A program made the position numbers and the translations under genes. From Fervidibacter canadensis (GTDB lineage Bacteria > Armatimonadota > Fervidibacteria > Fervidibacterales > Fervidibacteraceae), in the NCBI GenBank assembly GCA_041446545.1, contig JBGOEJ010000001.1, positions 124,001 to 188,000 of the forward strand: 64,000 bases of DNA. The letters are read 5' to 3'. Shown here in pieces: positions 1-8,607 of the stretch. Within the stretch, counting starts at the first letter, position 1; each line of letters begins with the position of its first letter. A model generated the notes under the pieces. That model did no database searches. It had not been told where the DNA came from and saw nothing but the letters and a program-made list of their open reading frames with translations.

Positions 1-1463
1 CCGAAGTTGACCTTTTGCTTTTGGAGACCTTCGTGGATTTGAGCGATTTGAGCAGAGCCGTGAAAGTTGCCAAGCAAGTTTGCGACTTGCCTGTCATCGC
101 CCAGTTGGCAGCGATGGATGAAGGGGAGCGGAGCGCGGAAGGGCGGGCAGCACTGGCGGTCTTTGAGTTGGAGCGACTTTGCATTGACGGCATCGGGACA
201 AACTGTGGCATTTCGCCGACGCGCAACCTGAGCATCGTGCAAGCGCTGGCGAAGTTGACCGATTTGCCCATCACCGCCTTCCCCAACCTCGGCTATGCCC
301 AGTATGTGGACGGACGGTTCGTCTATTTGGGCGAACCCGACGAGTTTGCGAAGTTGGGCGAAGACCTTTGGCAAGCGGGGACGAACTTAATCGGCGGCTG
401 CTGCGGGACGACCCCCGAACACATCCGCTTGCTTGCTGAACGCTTGCGAACGAAAGCACCTCAACCCCGCATCGCCCGCCGCATAGAAGTCAAGCCCGAA
501 GAGCAACCGAAACTCAAATCGCCCATGCCCAACTTTTTGGGCAAACTTTGGCGCAAACCCATCGTCATCGTGGAGTTAGACCCACCCCGCGGGCTTAATT
601 ACGAGCCGATTTTGGAGGGGGCGAGGTTGTTGGCGAGGGCGGGCGTGGATGCCATCAGCCTCGGCGACAACTCCTTAGCGTCGGTGCGGCTGAGCAATTT
701 GGTGATGGCATTTTTGATGCAACGGGAAGCAGGAGTTCCGACCATCTGTCATTTCGCCGGGCGCGACCACAACCTCATCGGGGCGCAATCGCTGTTGATG
801 GGAATGGCAGTGTTGGGCATTCCCGCTGTCTTGGCGGTGACAGGCGACCCTGCCCGATTAGCGCCCGATATCGGCGCCAGCAGCGTCTACGACCTCAACA
901 GTTTCCAACTCATTGAGTTGCTGAGCAAACTCAACAAGGGCGTCAATTGGGTGGATGCGCCCATCGGCAAGCGGACGGATTTTTTGATCGGGGCGGGTTT
1001 TAATCCCAATGTGCCCAACTTGGCGGCGGAAGTGAAACGGCTGAAACGCAAAGTAGAAAAGGGCGCTCAATTCGTCCTGACGCAAGCCGTCTTTGACCCT
1101 GAACGCATCAAGGCATGCGGGCAAGTCATGGAGGAAGTCGGCGTCCCCATCTTCGTCGGCATCGCCATCCTCACCAGTGCCCGCAACGCCGCCTTTTGGA
1201 AAACCGTCCCTGGCGTGCGGTTACCCGACGAAGTGCTGCGTCGCATGGAAAGTGCCCCAAAGGAGCGACAACTTGCGGAAGGCATCGCCATCGCCCAAGA
1301 GTTGATTGAAGTCGCTTTGACGCATTGCCCAGGCGTTTTCCTCGTCCCACCTTTCTCCCGTGCCGAATATGCCCTGCCGCTGGTGGAGTTCATCCGCAGC
1401 CACTCATGGCATCGTTTCCCAACGGGACGAGGGACGGCAGAGGTGCGGGAAGAGCGGCATTAG
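1..1463 (+). CDS. Bifunctional homocysteine S-methyltransferase / methylenetetrahydrofolate reductase (5' partial)
   Basis: The frame is open from the first bases of the window, so the N-terminus lies upstream. The visible N-terminal part is the end of a homocysteine S-methyltransferase barrel: it has the zinc-cysteine motifs GTNCG and GGCCGTTPEH. From about residue 175 follows a MetF-type barrel (VIVELDPPRG, HFAGRDHN, AVTGDP, QFVLTQAVFDPE). In this family the first domain transfers a methyl group to homocysteine and the second reduces 5,10-methylene-THF, so the enzyme supplies methionine and 5-methyl-THF in the cytosol. The gene ends in TAG, so TAG works as a normal stop here. The last residues (TGRGTAEV) come from a G-rich repeat that recurs in other genes. 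The neighbour 22 bases downstream is functionally unrelated. Confidence 0.9.
   Translation, partial: EVDLLLLETFVDLSDLSRAVKVAKQVCDLPVIAQLAAMDEGERSAEGRAALAVFELERLCIDGIGTNCGISPTRNLSIVQALAKLTDLPITAFPNLGYAQYVDGRFVYLGEPDEFAKLGEDLWQAGTNLIGGCCGTTPEHIRLLAERLRTKAPQPRIARRIEVKPEEQPKLKSPMPNFLGKLWRKPIVIVELDPPRGLNYEPILEGARLLARAGVDAISLGDNSLASVRLSNLVMAFLMQREAGVPTICHFAGRDHNLIGAQSLLMGMAVLGIPAVLAVTGDPARLAPDIGASSVYDLNSFQLIELLSKLNKGVNWVDAPIGKRTDFLIGAGFNPNVPNLAAEVKRLKRKVEKGAQFVLTQAVFDPERIKACGQVMEEVGVPIFVGIAILTSARNAAFWKTVPGVRLPDEVLRRMESAPKERQLAEGIAIAQELIEVALTHCPGVFLVPPFSRAEYALPLVEFIRSHSWHRFPTGRGTAEVREERH
1424..1437 (+). repeat. G-rich repeat unit (GGGACGAGGGACG type)
   Basis: GGGACGAGGGACGG at the 3' end of the MetF-type gene, encoding GRGTAE. 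Same core as the units at 4230, 4577, 5645 and 60075. Confidence 0.6.
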
Positions 1464-1484
1464 CCGTGAAAGGGCGGGTGCGGC

Positions 1485-2396
1485 ATGAAGGCAGAAGGGA
1501 TGTTGTCAAGGGGAAGGCACATCGCTTTGTTCGGGTTGCTGCTGCTAACGGGAGGGAGCGGTTGGAGGGCGTGGCAAGAATGGCATCCCACCGCGCTTTT
1601 CGCCTTCGTGAATGTCGGACAGGGCAAATGCTTGCTCATCGTGGCACCCAACGGGCGGACGCTAATGATAGACGGCGGCAGCCACGCTTATGGCGAAGAC
1701 AACCGAGGCGCGGAAGTGGCGGAGCGAACCATCTTGCCTGTCTTGCGTCGGCTGGGCGTGCGCCGTCTGGACGCTGTCCTCGTCACCCACCCCCACGACG
1801 ACCATTGCAACGCCTTGCCCGCCATCGTGCAAAGGTTACCGCCGACCTTGTTTTGGCGACCGACCGTGTCCAGCGTGGAAGCAGGTTACCTTGCCCTTGA
1901 AGCGGCGATGAAGCAAGTCGGAGCGAGAAGCATCCAAGTTCGGCGAGGGCAAAAGTTGTGGTTGGACACTCGTTATGGGATGGTCGCTGAGGTGCTCGGT
2001 CCACCCGAAGGGATGCCATCAAGTTCGTCTCCGAAGGACGCCAATGACGCCTCTGCTATCGTGAAGGTGTGGTTTGGCAAAGTCTGCCTGTTGGCGACGG
2101 GCGATGCGGGCGAGCAAGCCCAACGATGGCTCTTGCACAGCGGGATGGATTTGCAGGCGACGATATTGGATGTGCCTCATCACGGCTCGCGGCATGTCCT
2201 GCCGTCTTTTTTGAGGGCGGTGCGTCCAAAGGTAGCGGTCATCTCTTCAGGGCGTAATAATCCCTTCGGGCATCCCGCCCCTGAAACGCTGGCGGCGTTG
2301 CAAGCCTTAAACGCCACGATTTGGCGAACCGATGCACAGGGTGGGTTACTGGTCTGGACAGACGGGCGGCATTGGCGCCTTTCACCCCTTCGGTAG
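1485..2396 (+). CDS. ComEC/Rec2-like metallo-beta-lactamase-fold hydrolase
   Basis: A protein of 303 residues with an N-terminal hydrophobic segment (ALFGLLLLTGGSG), so probably exported or membrane-anchored. The metallo-beta-lactamase fold is shown by DGGSHAYGED, the metal-binding THPHDDH motif near residue 105, the TGDAGE aspartate and the late histidines in DVPHHGSRH. This matches the C-terminal hydrolase domain of the DNA-uptake protein ComEC, here as a stand-alone protein without the channel part. Such proteins may degrade one DNA strand during uptake or act on another phosphoester; the sequence does not decide. It sits 36 bases before the moxR start and ends in TAG. Confidence 0.8.
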   Translation: MKAEGMLSRGRHIALFGLLLLTGGSGWRAWQEWHPTALFAFVNVGQGKCLLIVAPNGRTLMIDGGSHAYGEDNRGAEVAERTILPVLRRLGVRRLDAVLVTHPHDDHCNALPAIVQRLPPTLFWRPTVSSVEAGYLALEAAMKQVGARSIQVRRGQKLWLDTRYGMVAEVLGPPEGMPSSSSPKDANDASAIVKVWFGKVCLLATGDAGEQAQRWLLHSGMDLQATILDVPHHGSRHVLPSFLRAVRPKVAVISSGRNNPFGHPAPETLAALQALNATIWRTDAQGGLLVWTDGRHWRLSPLR

Positions 2397-2432
2397 CGGG
2401 AAAAAGCCAATGCCGTCAAGGAGGTTTTGGCG

Positions 2433-3392
2433 TTGACAGTATCGCAAGAGTTTGAGCAGGCTGCCCGTGCAATGGCGGCAGTGGCGGAGGCGGTGGAGAA
2501 AGTCATCCTCGGCAAAAGTTACGCCGTGCGCTTGGCAGTGACGACACTTTTTGCCGAGGGGCATTTGCTCATTGAAGACATCCCTGGCGTGGGCAAAACG
2601 ACTTTGGCGAAAGCCTTAGCGAAATGCATCGGCGGGACTTTCAAGCGTATCCAATTCACACCTGACCTGTTGCCGTCCGACATCACAGGTGTGACGGTCT
2701 TCAACCAGAAGACGGGCGAATTTGAGTTTCGCCCCGGTGCGGTGTTCGCCAACATCGTTTTGGCGGACGAAATCAACCGAACGACCCCGCGAACGCAATC
2801 GGCTTTGCTGGAAGCGATGGGCGAGGGACAAGTGAGTGTGGACGGAGTGACTTACGCTTTGCCTCGCCCCTTCTTTGTCATCGCCACGCAAAACCCCATT
2901 GAACGGCACGGCACTTACCCTTTGCCCGAAGCGCAACTGGACAGGTTTTTGATGCGGGTGCAGTTGGGTTACCCCCAACCTGACGAAGAAGCCCTCATCT
3001 TGCAACAGCAAGCCGTAGAGCACCCGCTTGAACGGCTGGAGCCTGTCCTTGACAGCGCAGGAGTCTTGCAAGTGCAGCGATTGGTGCGACAGGTGCATCT
3101 AAGCCCTGCTTTGCGCCGCTACATCGTTCAGTTGGTGGCAGCGACCCGCCACCACCCTGCCATCGCCTTGGGCGCCAGCCCACGCGGTTCGTTAGGGCTG
3201 ATGAGAGCGGGACAAGCATGGGCGCTCCTGCATGGACGGGCTTTCGTGACACCCGATGACATCAAAGCCGTCGCCCCCTTCGTCCTTTCCCATCGCCTCA
3301 TCCTGAAGGCAGAAGCGACGGCTCGCCACTTGACCGCCGAACAAATCGTGTCGGAAGTGCTCCACAACACGCCGCCTCCGTTGGAACGGTGA
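2433..3392 (+). CDS. MoxR-family AAA+ ATPase
   Basis: Shows the full MoxR signature: Walker A in IEDIPGVGKTTLAKAL, Walker B in ILADEINR, the TPRTQSALLEAMGE stretch, and ATQNPIERHGTYPLPEAQLDRF. MoxR ATPases act as chaperones that help assemble or activate metal-containing or secreted complexes, usually with a DUF58/VWA partner encoded next to them, as here. I place the start at the TTG at 2433, about eight bases after AAGGAGG; another TTG at 2427 is too close to that site. First gene of a tightly spaced trio with the DUF58 and transglutaminase genes. Confidence 0.9.
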   Translation: MTVSQEFEQAARAMAAVAEAVEKVILGKSYAVRLAVTTLFAEGHLLIEDIPGVGKTTLAKALAKCIGGTFKRIQFTPDLLPSDITGVTVFNQKTGEFEFRPGAVFANIVLADEINRTTPRTQSALLEAMGEGQVSVDGVTYALPRPFFVIATQNPIERHGTYPLPEAQLDRFLMRVQLGYPQPDEEALILQQQAVEHPLERLEPVLDSAGVLQVQRLVRQVHLSPALRRYIVQLVAATRHHPAIALGASPRGSLGLMRAGQAWALLHGRAFVTPDDIKAVAPFVLSHRLILKAEATARHLTAEQIVSEVLHNTPPPLER

Positions 3393-3427
3393 AGAAGGCT
3401 TTAAGGTGGGCAAGGAGCGAAAGCGTC

Positions 3428-4618
3428 ATGGAGGTTCAAAACGGACGATGGCTTTTTAACGACGCGATAGAGACAACCCTTTTAACGCCCCGCCTTCGTC
3501 GGACGGCGTTGCTGACCGCTATCATCGCCTTTGCTTTAGTGAGCCTCGTCTTGGGTATCCCGCTGCTGTTTTTGATCACCTTCAGCCTGATTTTGCTTTG
3601 GGCGTTTGCGTTCCTCTTCGCTCACTGGCTTTTGCGCCCCCTTCGGCTGGAGGTCATCGCCTCTCCAGAGGTCTTGGAAGGGCAACCGAACCTTTTGCGT
3701 TTCCGCTTGGTCAACGAAGGGCGATTGCCCCGCTTCCTCGTAGAGGCATGGATAACTTTGCCCTCTGAGGCGGAGACCGACCGACCCCCTCACCTCGTCT
3801 TTGGGTCAGCATCCCGCCAGCAACTTGCGGAAGCGGACTTGACCCTTCGGTTTCGCCGACGAGGGCTTTATGCGATAGAGACGGCGGAACTGTGGGGGCA
3901 AGACCCTTTCGGGCTCTTCATCGTGCGCAGGACAGTCAAATTGGACACGACCATCCTCGTCTATCCCAATCCCAAACCTCTTGCCTTGATGCCTCAGGGC
4001 GCTGAACAAGTGCCCAAGTGGGAAGAGACGGCGAAGACCCTCTGGCTTCCGACACCGACGGGCGTGGAGGCATGGGGTGTGCGAGCATATCAACCAGGCG
4101 ACCCGCTGAGGTTCATCCACTGGAAGATGACCGCCCATCGGGGCGATTTGTTTGTGCGACATATGCTCCCTGCCTTGCGGGAAGGCGGTTTTTTGCTGCT
4201 GGACCGTCACCCTCATGCCCATAACGCTTGGGACGCGGGACGAGGGGCGCAGGACAAGGGACGGAATAGAGGAGAGACGACGCTGGATGAGTTGGTCAGG
4301 GTCGCCGCATTTTTGCTGCGGGAGTGGCTGCAGGGCGGTTATCAGGTGCATTTTTGGGTGCCTCCCGACCCGCCCTTGGTGGTGACAGGAAAGGATTGGC
4401 ATACCGTTTGGCGGTTGCTGGCTCTTCTTTCCCCTCAGCCTTACACCTTGCCCGCTGATTTTGCGGGACAAGGGGCGGGTGTTATCCTGACGACGCCCTT
4501 GTCGCCTTTCTTAGCCCAATTTGAACAAGCAAGGCAAGCAGGTTGGACTGTCTGGCAATTGCCTTGGCACTTAGATGGGACGAAGGACGCGGGACGAGGG
4601 ACGGAGGTGGGACGATGA
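3428..4618 (+). CDS. DUF58-domain membrane protein
   Basis: Two close N-terminal membrane segments (about residues 20-70) are followed by a beta-rich region and the DUF58 core GVRAYQPGDPLRFIHWKMTAHRG, which is diagnostic. DUF58 proteins are VWA-like partners of MoxR ATPases. The start is the ATG at 3428, preceded by AAGGAG; a GTG at 3389 overlapping the moxR stop is possible but lacks a ribosome site. Two G-rich repeat units lie inside the gene (4230-4264 and 4577-4614) and add low-complexity peptides of the type DAGRGAQDKGR and DGTKDAGRGTEVGR. The stop overlaps the next start (ATGA). Confidence 0.85.
   Translation: MEVQNGRWLFNDAIETTLLTPRLRRTALLTAIIAFALVSLVLGIPLLFLITFSLILLWAFAFLFAHWLLRPLRLEVIASPEVLEGQPNLLRFRLVNEGRLPRFLVEAWITLPSEAETDRPPHLVFGSASRQQLAEADLTLRFRRRGLYAIETAELWGQDPFGLFIVRRTVKLDTTILVYPNPKPLALMPQGAEQVPKWEETAKTLWLPTPTGVEAWGVRAYQPGDPLRFIHWKMTAHRGDLFVRHMLPALREGGFLLLDRHPHAHNAWDAGRGAQDKGRNRGETTLDELVRVAAFLLREWLQGGYQVHFWVPPDPPLVVTGKDWHTVWRLLALLSPQPYTLPADFAGQGAGVILTTPLSPFLAQFEQARQAGWTVWQLPWHLDGTKDAGRGTEVGR
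4230..4264 (+). repeat. G-rich repeat array inside the DUF58 gene
   Basis: Four to five degenerate units of GGGACG(C/A), read in frame as DAGRGAQDKGR. Lies in the loop after the DUF58 core. Confidence 0.65.
4577..4614 (+). repeat. G-rich repeat array at the DUF58/transglutaminase junction
   Basis: GGGACGAAGGACGCGGGACG and further units. It forms the C-terminus of the DUF58 protein and also provides the GGAGG site for the next gene. Confidence 0.65.
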
Positions 4619-6759
4619 GAAGCCTTGTCGCTTTTTTGCCCCTTTATGTCGCTGCCCTTGCCCTGTTGGCGCTTGACTTTTGGTTGGTGGGGTTGACGGT
4701 GGAAAGCCCTTCCTTCGCCCTTCAGTGTTGGGCTTTGGCGAGTGCGGGCATTGTGGGCAACTTTTTGCAAACCCATCTCTCGCAGGGTCGTTGGTTGGGC
4801 GGTGTCCTCGGGTGGGGAGGGCAATTGGTGCTCCTCTCCCTCCTTTTTGGGTCGTCCCTCCTTCCCTTTTCTGAGGGTGTCCCTTCCGACATCGCATGGC
4901 TATCGGTCATCAGCCTTGTGACGGTTTTTGTGGCTTTTTGGGTCGGGCGGTTTTGGGGGCAGTTTTATGCGGGTCTGTCGTTCCTCGTCGTTCCGACTCT
5001 TTCCCTCTTTGGTCTCATCATCCCGATTTATGTGACGGCGGAGACGGTGTCGGGACTTTGTGCCGCTTTGGTCATTGGGTTGTTCCTCGTCAGCGCTGAA
5101 AGCCTTCTTCTGCGTTGGCAGCGAGGTCAATGGGGTCCGATGACGCCTTTGATGCTTTGGCGCTATTGCTGGCGGCTGGCGGTCACGGTGAGCGCGCTGG
5201 TGTTGACGGTGGGCTTACTTTTGGTGCCACCGGCATCCCTGTTGCAAGAGCCGTTGAGCCGTCAGTTGATGAGGTTGCCCCGCATCCAGTTTGCGACCCC
5301 CGTCGGTGGCGGCGTGAAATTTCCCGCTGTGTGGACAATGCCCGGCGGTCCCCTCAACTTGCCTGACACGGTGCTTTATGAAGTGAAAGGCAGCAGTTAC
5401 CCTCGTTGGCGCGTCAGGACTTACACCCACTACTTGGGCTCGGGCTGGCGGGTAAGCCTGTTAGACAACAAGCCGCAGTTTCCTTTAGCCGTTCGCCGCC
5501 TTTCCCGTCCCAAAGTTTTGGAATTCGTCTGGGAAACGGCACCCAGTCATCCAAAAGAGACGGCAACGGTCACCGCTTTGGCAGGTTTTTTGACGGAAAC
5601 GCCCGTCCCAGGCATCCTCCACCGATTGCGAGTGGCACAAGGATGGGGCGCGGGACGAGGGACGCGGGACGGAACATGGGAAAGTTCTCAACCGACGCTT
5701 TACCTTTTTCGCACCCCGACGGGCTGCTTGCTGCCCGTGAACGGCTGGGACGCCAACTTTTACCAAGTGACTGCCCGTCCCATCCCTGAAGAACTGCCCC
5801 CCAAAGAAACTGACCCACCCCTTTCCCCTCAAGAGCGGCGGGTTTTGACCTCTTTCCCTTTCTACTTGCAACGGGTCGCCGCTTTGGCGCAGCAAATCAC
5901 TCGTGGGCTTCGTTCCCCTTACACCAAAGCCAAAGCCTTGGAAGCCTTCCTGCGGACGAATTACCGCTACTCCATCGCCCCACCGCCAGCGTGGCGGAGC
6001 CGACGGGATGTCGTGGCGTTTTTCCTCTTTGAAGCCAGAGAGGGCGCGTGCGATTGGTTCGCCAGCGCTTTAGCCTTGATGTGCCGTGCCGTTGGCATCC
6101 CTGCCCGTGTCATCACAGGTTTTTACAGCGATGAACTGACGCCCGAAGGGACGCTGCTCATCCGCGCCAGCCACGCCCATGCTTGGGTGGAAGCCTACAT
6201 TGACGGGCATGGTTGGGTCACTTTGGATGCCACGCCCAGCAGTGCCATCACTCGTCGCCTTTCCTTACTCCAGCGGTTACAGCAATGGGTGACGCGCTCC
6301 TATCGCCTCTCCCTTGTCAACCCTCATCTTCTTTGGTGGTTGGTCGCTGTTTTGTGGGCGATAGCAGCCTTCCCCCTTGTCGTTCAAGGAGGACGCTTTG
6401 TGTGGGCGACTTACCGACCCAAGCCTCGTTGGCGCTATCTTGTGGACGCTTACCTTGCCGCCGTTGGTTTCGCTCAACGCATCGGGCTGCCCCTTGACTT
6501 TTCCGCAACGCCTTGGGAAAACGCCCGCCGATGCGAGGGCATCCTGAGGTTTCCCCTCGCCGGCAAAGCCGCTTTCCGACGCTTAGCCGATTTGGTCGTC
6601 ATGGCGCTTTATGCGGGCGTAGAACCGTCCGAGAAAGATTGCGAATTGGCGCAAGAAGCCCTGCGCACCTTCCGCCAACAAGCCCGCAATTATGCCCGTT
6701 GGTTCGCCCGCTCCCAATGGTCGTGGCAGTCGGTGAAGGAGTGGCTAAGTCGGTGGTGA
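4615..6759 (+). CDS. Transglutaminase-like membrane protein (TgpA family)
   Basis: Several N-terminal membrane helices, a large extracytoplasmic part with a transglutaminase-like cysteine protease core, a late membrane helix (LLWWLVAVLWAIAAFPLVV) and a cytoplasmic tail. The catalytic triad can be read as Cys in REGACDWFASALALMCRAVGIPAR, His in ASHAHAWVEAY and Asp in WVTLDATP. TgpA-type proteins commonly follow moxR and DUF58 genes, which is the order here. The substrate is unknown. The ATG at 4615 overlaps the previous stop and has GGAGG upstream. Around residue 350 a G-rich repeat (5645-5672) encodes GAGRGTRDG, an apparent insertion outside the catalytic domain. Confidence 0.87.
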   Translation: MRSLVAFLPLYVAALALLALDFWLVGLTVESPSFALQCWALASAGIVGNFLQTHLSQGRWLGGVLGWGGQLVLLSLLFGSSLLPFSEGVPSDIAWLSVISLVTVFVAFWVGRFWGQFYAGLSFLVVPTLSLFGLIIPIYVTAETVSGLCAALVIGLFLVSAESLLLRWQRGQWGPMTPLMLWRYCWRLAVTVSALVLTVGLLLVPPASLLQEPLSRQLMRLPRIQFATPVGGGVKFPAVWTMPGGPLNLPDTVLYEVKGSSYPRWRVRTYTHYLGSGWRVSLLDNKPQFPLAVRRLSRPKVLEFVWETAPSHPKETATVTALAGFLTETPVPGILHRLRVAQGWGAGRGTRDGTWESSQPTLYLFRTPTGCLLPVNGWDANFYQVTARPIPEELPPKETDPPLSPQERRVLTSFPFYLQRVAALAQQITRGLRSPYTKAKALEAFLRTNYRYSIAPPPAWRSRRDVVAFFLFEAREGACDWFASALALMCRAVGIPARVITGFYSDELTPEGTLLIRASHAHAWVEAYIDGHGWVTLDATPSSAITRRLSLLQRLQQWVTRSYRLSLVNPHLLWWLVAVLWAIAAFPLVVQGGRFVWATYRPKPRWRYLVDAYLAAVGFAQRIGLPLDFSATPWENARRCEGILRFPLAGKAAFRRLADLVVMALYAGVEPSEKDCELAQEALRTFRQQARNYARWFARSQWSWQSVKEWLSRW
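5645..5672 (+). repeat. G-rich repeat array inside the transglutaminase gene
   Basis: Units of GGGACGAGGGACGC, read in frame as GAGRGTRDG. Falls in a region between the membrane helices and the catalytic domain. Confidence 0.65.
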
Positions 6760-6764
6760 AAGCG

Positions 6765-8312
6765 ATGCTCAAAATGCCCGCATGGTCTGTCAAAGGGATG
6801 GTCGTCTCGGAACATCCCCTTGCGACGCTGGCAGGTTGGCAAATCCTTCGGCAAGGCGGGAACTTCGCCGATGCCGCTGTCGCTGTCGGCGCCACCCTCG
6901 CCGTCGTCACCCCACACCTTTGTGGGTTGGGTGGCGACTTTTTTGGGTTGGCTTGGTTGGCGAAAGAGCGAATTGCTCTCGCTTTCAACGGCAGTGGGCG
7001 TGTCCCGAAAAATCTCTCCGCCGCCGATTTGCGCCGACAAGGCTTAAAAACGATGCCCACTTACGGCGCTCTTTCGGTCACCGTCCCGGGCTTGGTGGAT
7101 GCTCTCTGGCAACTCCATCAACGCTTTGGACGACTCCGATGGGCATCGCTTTGGCAATTCCCTATCGCCATCGCCGAAGAAGGGTTCGTCGTTTCGCCCA
7201 AACTCGCCCGCGCCATCGCCACTAACGCCGACCGATTAGCGCACGACGAAGGCTGCCACGCCGTCTTCTTCCGCAACGGTAAGCCCTTGACCGCAGGGCA
7301 ACGCCTTTGCCAACCCGCTTTGGCGCAAACCCTCCAGCGCATCGCTGCGGAAGGACGGGACGGGTTTTATGTGGGCGAGACGGCGCAAAAGTTGGCGACC
7401 CATTTGCAACGCTTGGGTAGCCCGATAACGCCCGACGATTTCGCCACCTATTGCGGTGAATGGACGCAACCGATTTCCCTGCGCTATCGCCATGCCACGC
7501 TGTTGGAACTTCCGCCTAATTCGTTGGGCATCGCCACACTCCAAACGATGGCGCTGCTTCCATCGCTGCCTGTCACTCAAGTCAGCGTGGCGGAACTGAC
7601 TGCCCATGTCGCTGCCATCGCCACCCTCGTCGCCGAAGAGCGGGACGCTTACCTTGCCGACCCAGACTTTGTGCCCCATCCGCCCGCAACGCTTTTGAGC
7701 CACGAACATCTTGAGCGCTTGCGCCAACGCCTTTCGCAACCGCCCCTTCGCTTGACTTCCTCGGATGGCGACACGACCAACTTCGTCATCGTGGACACGG
7801 ACGGCAACGCGCTGTCAGCCATTCAAAGCCTCTTTCACGCTTTCGGGTCGGGCATTTTGGAGCCTCAAACGGGCGTGCTTTTCCAAAATCGCGGCGCCAA
7901 CTTCGTGCTGACGGAAGGACATCCCAACGAACTGATGGGCGGTAAACGACCCCGCCACACCCTTTCAGCGTTGCTGGTGTTGGACGAACGGGGCGAAGTG
8001 AAAGGGCTTTTGGGCACCAGTGGCGGCGATTTCCGCCCGACCATTCACGCTTGGATTTTGCTCCGTTGGCTGGATTTCGGGATGTCGTTGCAAGCGGCGA
8101 TAGAAGCACCCCGCGCCCTTTGGCTGGGTGGGCGAACTTTGCTGGTGGAGCAAGGGTTGGCTGACCCGACAGATTTGTTCTCTCTCGGTTGGCAACCGCA
8201 ACTCGTCCCTTACCCTGGCGGGACAGGTGTGGCGCATGGGATTGAGCGGGTCGGCGAAAGTTGGTGTGGCTGTGCCGACCTTCGCGGCGACGGCGTTGCC
8301 TTGCCGTTGTAA
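6765..8312 (+). CDS. Gamma-glutamyltransferase family protein
   Basis: About 515 residues. Gamma-glutamyltranspeptidase features are VVSEHPLATLAGWQILRQGGNFADAAVA near the N-terminus and the self-cleavage site in GDTTNFVIVDTDGNALS, where the threonine before NFVIVD would become the nucleophile of the small subunit, followed by GGKRPRHTLSALLV. Family members hydrolyse or transfer gamma-glutamyl groups of glutathione or similar amides. No clear signal peptide is seen. The start is uncertain: ATG at 6765 is chosen, but GTG at 6753 (after AAGGA) or 6756 (overlapping the previous stop) is also possible. The frame stays open to 6513 but that part overlaps the transglutaminase gene. Confidence 0.85.
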   Translation: MLKMPAWSVKGMVVSEHPLATLAGWQILRQGGNFADAAVAVGATLAVVTPHLCGLGGDFFGLAWLAKERIALAFNGSGRVPKNLSAADLRRQGLKTMPTYGALSVTVPGLVDALWQLHQRFGRLRWASLWQFPIAIAEEGFVVSPKLARAIATNADRLAHDEGCHAVFFRNGKPLTAGQRLCQPALAQTLQRIAAEGRDGFYVGETAQKLATHLQRLGSPITPDDFATYCGEWTQPISLRYRHATLLELPPNSLGIATLQTMALLPSLPVTQVSVAELTAHVAAIATLVAEERDAYLADPDFVPHPPATLLSHEHLERLRQRLSQPPLRLTSSDGDTTNFVIVDTDGNALSAIQSLFHAFGSGILEPQTGVLFQNRGANFVLTEGHPNELMGGKRPRHTLSALLVLDERGEVKGLLGTSGGDFRPTIHAWILLRWLDFGMSLQAAIEAPRALWLGGRTLLVEQGLADPTDLFSLGWQPQLVPYPGGTGVAHGIERVGESWCGCADLRGDGVALPL

Positions 8313-8319
8313 ACAGCCC

Positions 8320-8556
8320 TCACTGACCGCCAGGTTGCGCCCCTTTTTCTCGTAAGAAAGGGGGGGCGCCAGGGGGAACGGATTTCCCGTAGGGTTGCCC
8401 CTCTTGAACCTTGCCGGTGGGCGGAGGCGTTATCCCACGCGGTTCGGGCGGTGGGGGCGTTCGCAAGCGCCCCACGACGACATACACCACCCCGATCAAA
8501 ACGATGACCACCGCAACCACGACAACAGCCGTCCAAGGCGATATCTCTCGTTGCAT
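8320..8556 (-). CDS. Small single-helix membrane protein, proline-rich tail
   Basis: 78 residues: a short charged N-terminus, one strong membrane helix (AVVVVAVVIVLIGVVYVVVG) and a proline/glycine-rich tail. It follows the prepilin-like gene on the same strand after about 50 bases and is probably cotranscribed with it; that pairing suggests a role at the cell surface, but no function can be assigned. Its last codons lie inside an inverted repeat, so the C-terminus may be a recent addition. Confidence 0.6.
   Translation of the reverse strand: MQREISPWTAVVVVAVVIVLIGVVYVVVGRLRTPPPPEPRGITPPPTGKVQEGQPYGKSVPPGAPPFLREKGAQPGGQ
8335..8372. repeat. Inverted repeat between convergent genes
   Basis: The arm GCGCCCCTTTTTCT (8337-8350) faces AAGAAAGGGGGGGCGC across a four-base loop and can pair over about 14 positions with some G-T pairs. 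It lies between the end of the gamma-glutamyltransferase gene (+) and the end of the small membrane protein gene (-), overlapping the latter. It could be a two-way terminator or a REP-like element. Confidence 0.45.
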
Positions 8557-8607
8557 CGCCTGTCACTCCCTCTCCTACAGGTTTGATGGGTTACCCAGTG
8601 CCAACCC

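Noticed and set aside
6513..6764. N-terminal extension of the gamma-glutamyltransferase frame
   Set aside because: It overlaps the transglutaminase gene and has shadow-like Arg/Pro composition; family homology starts near 6790.
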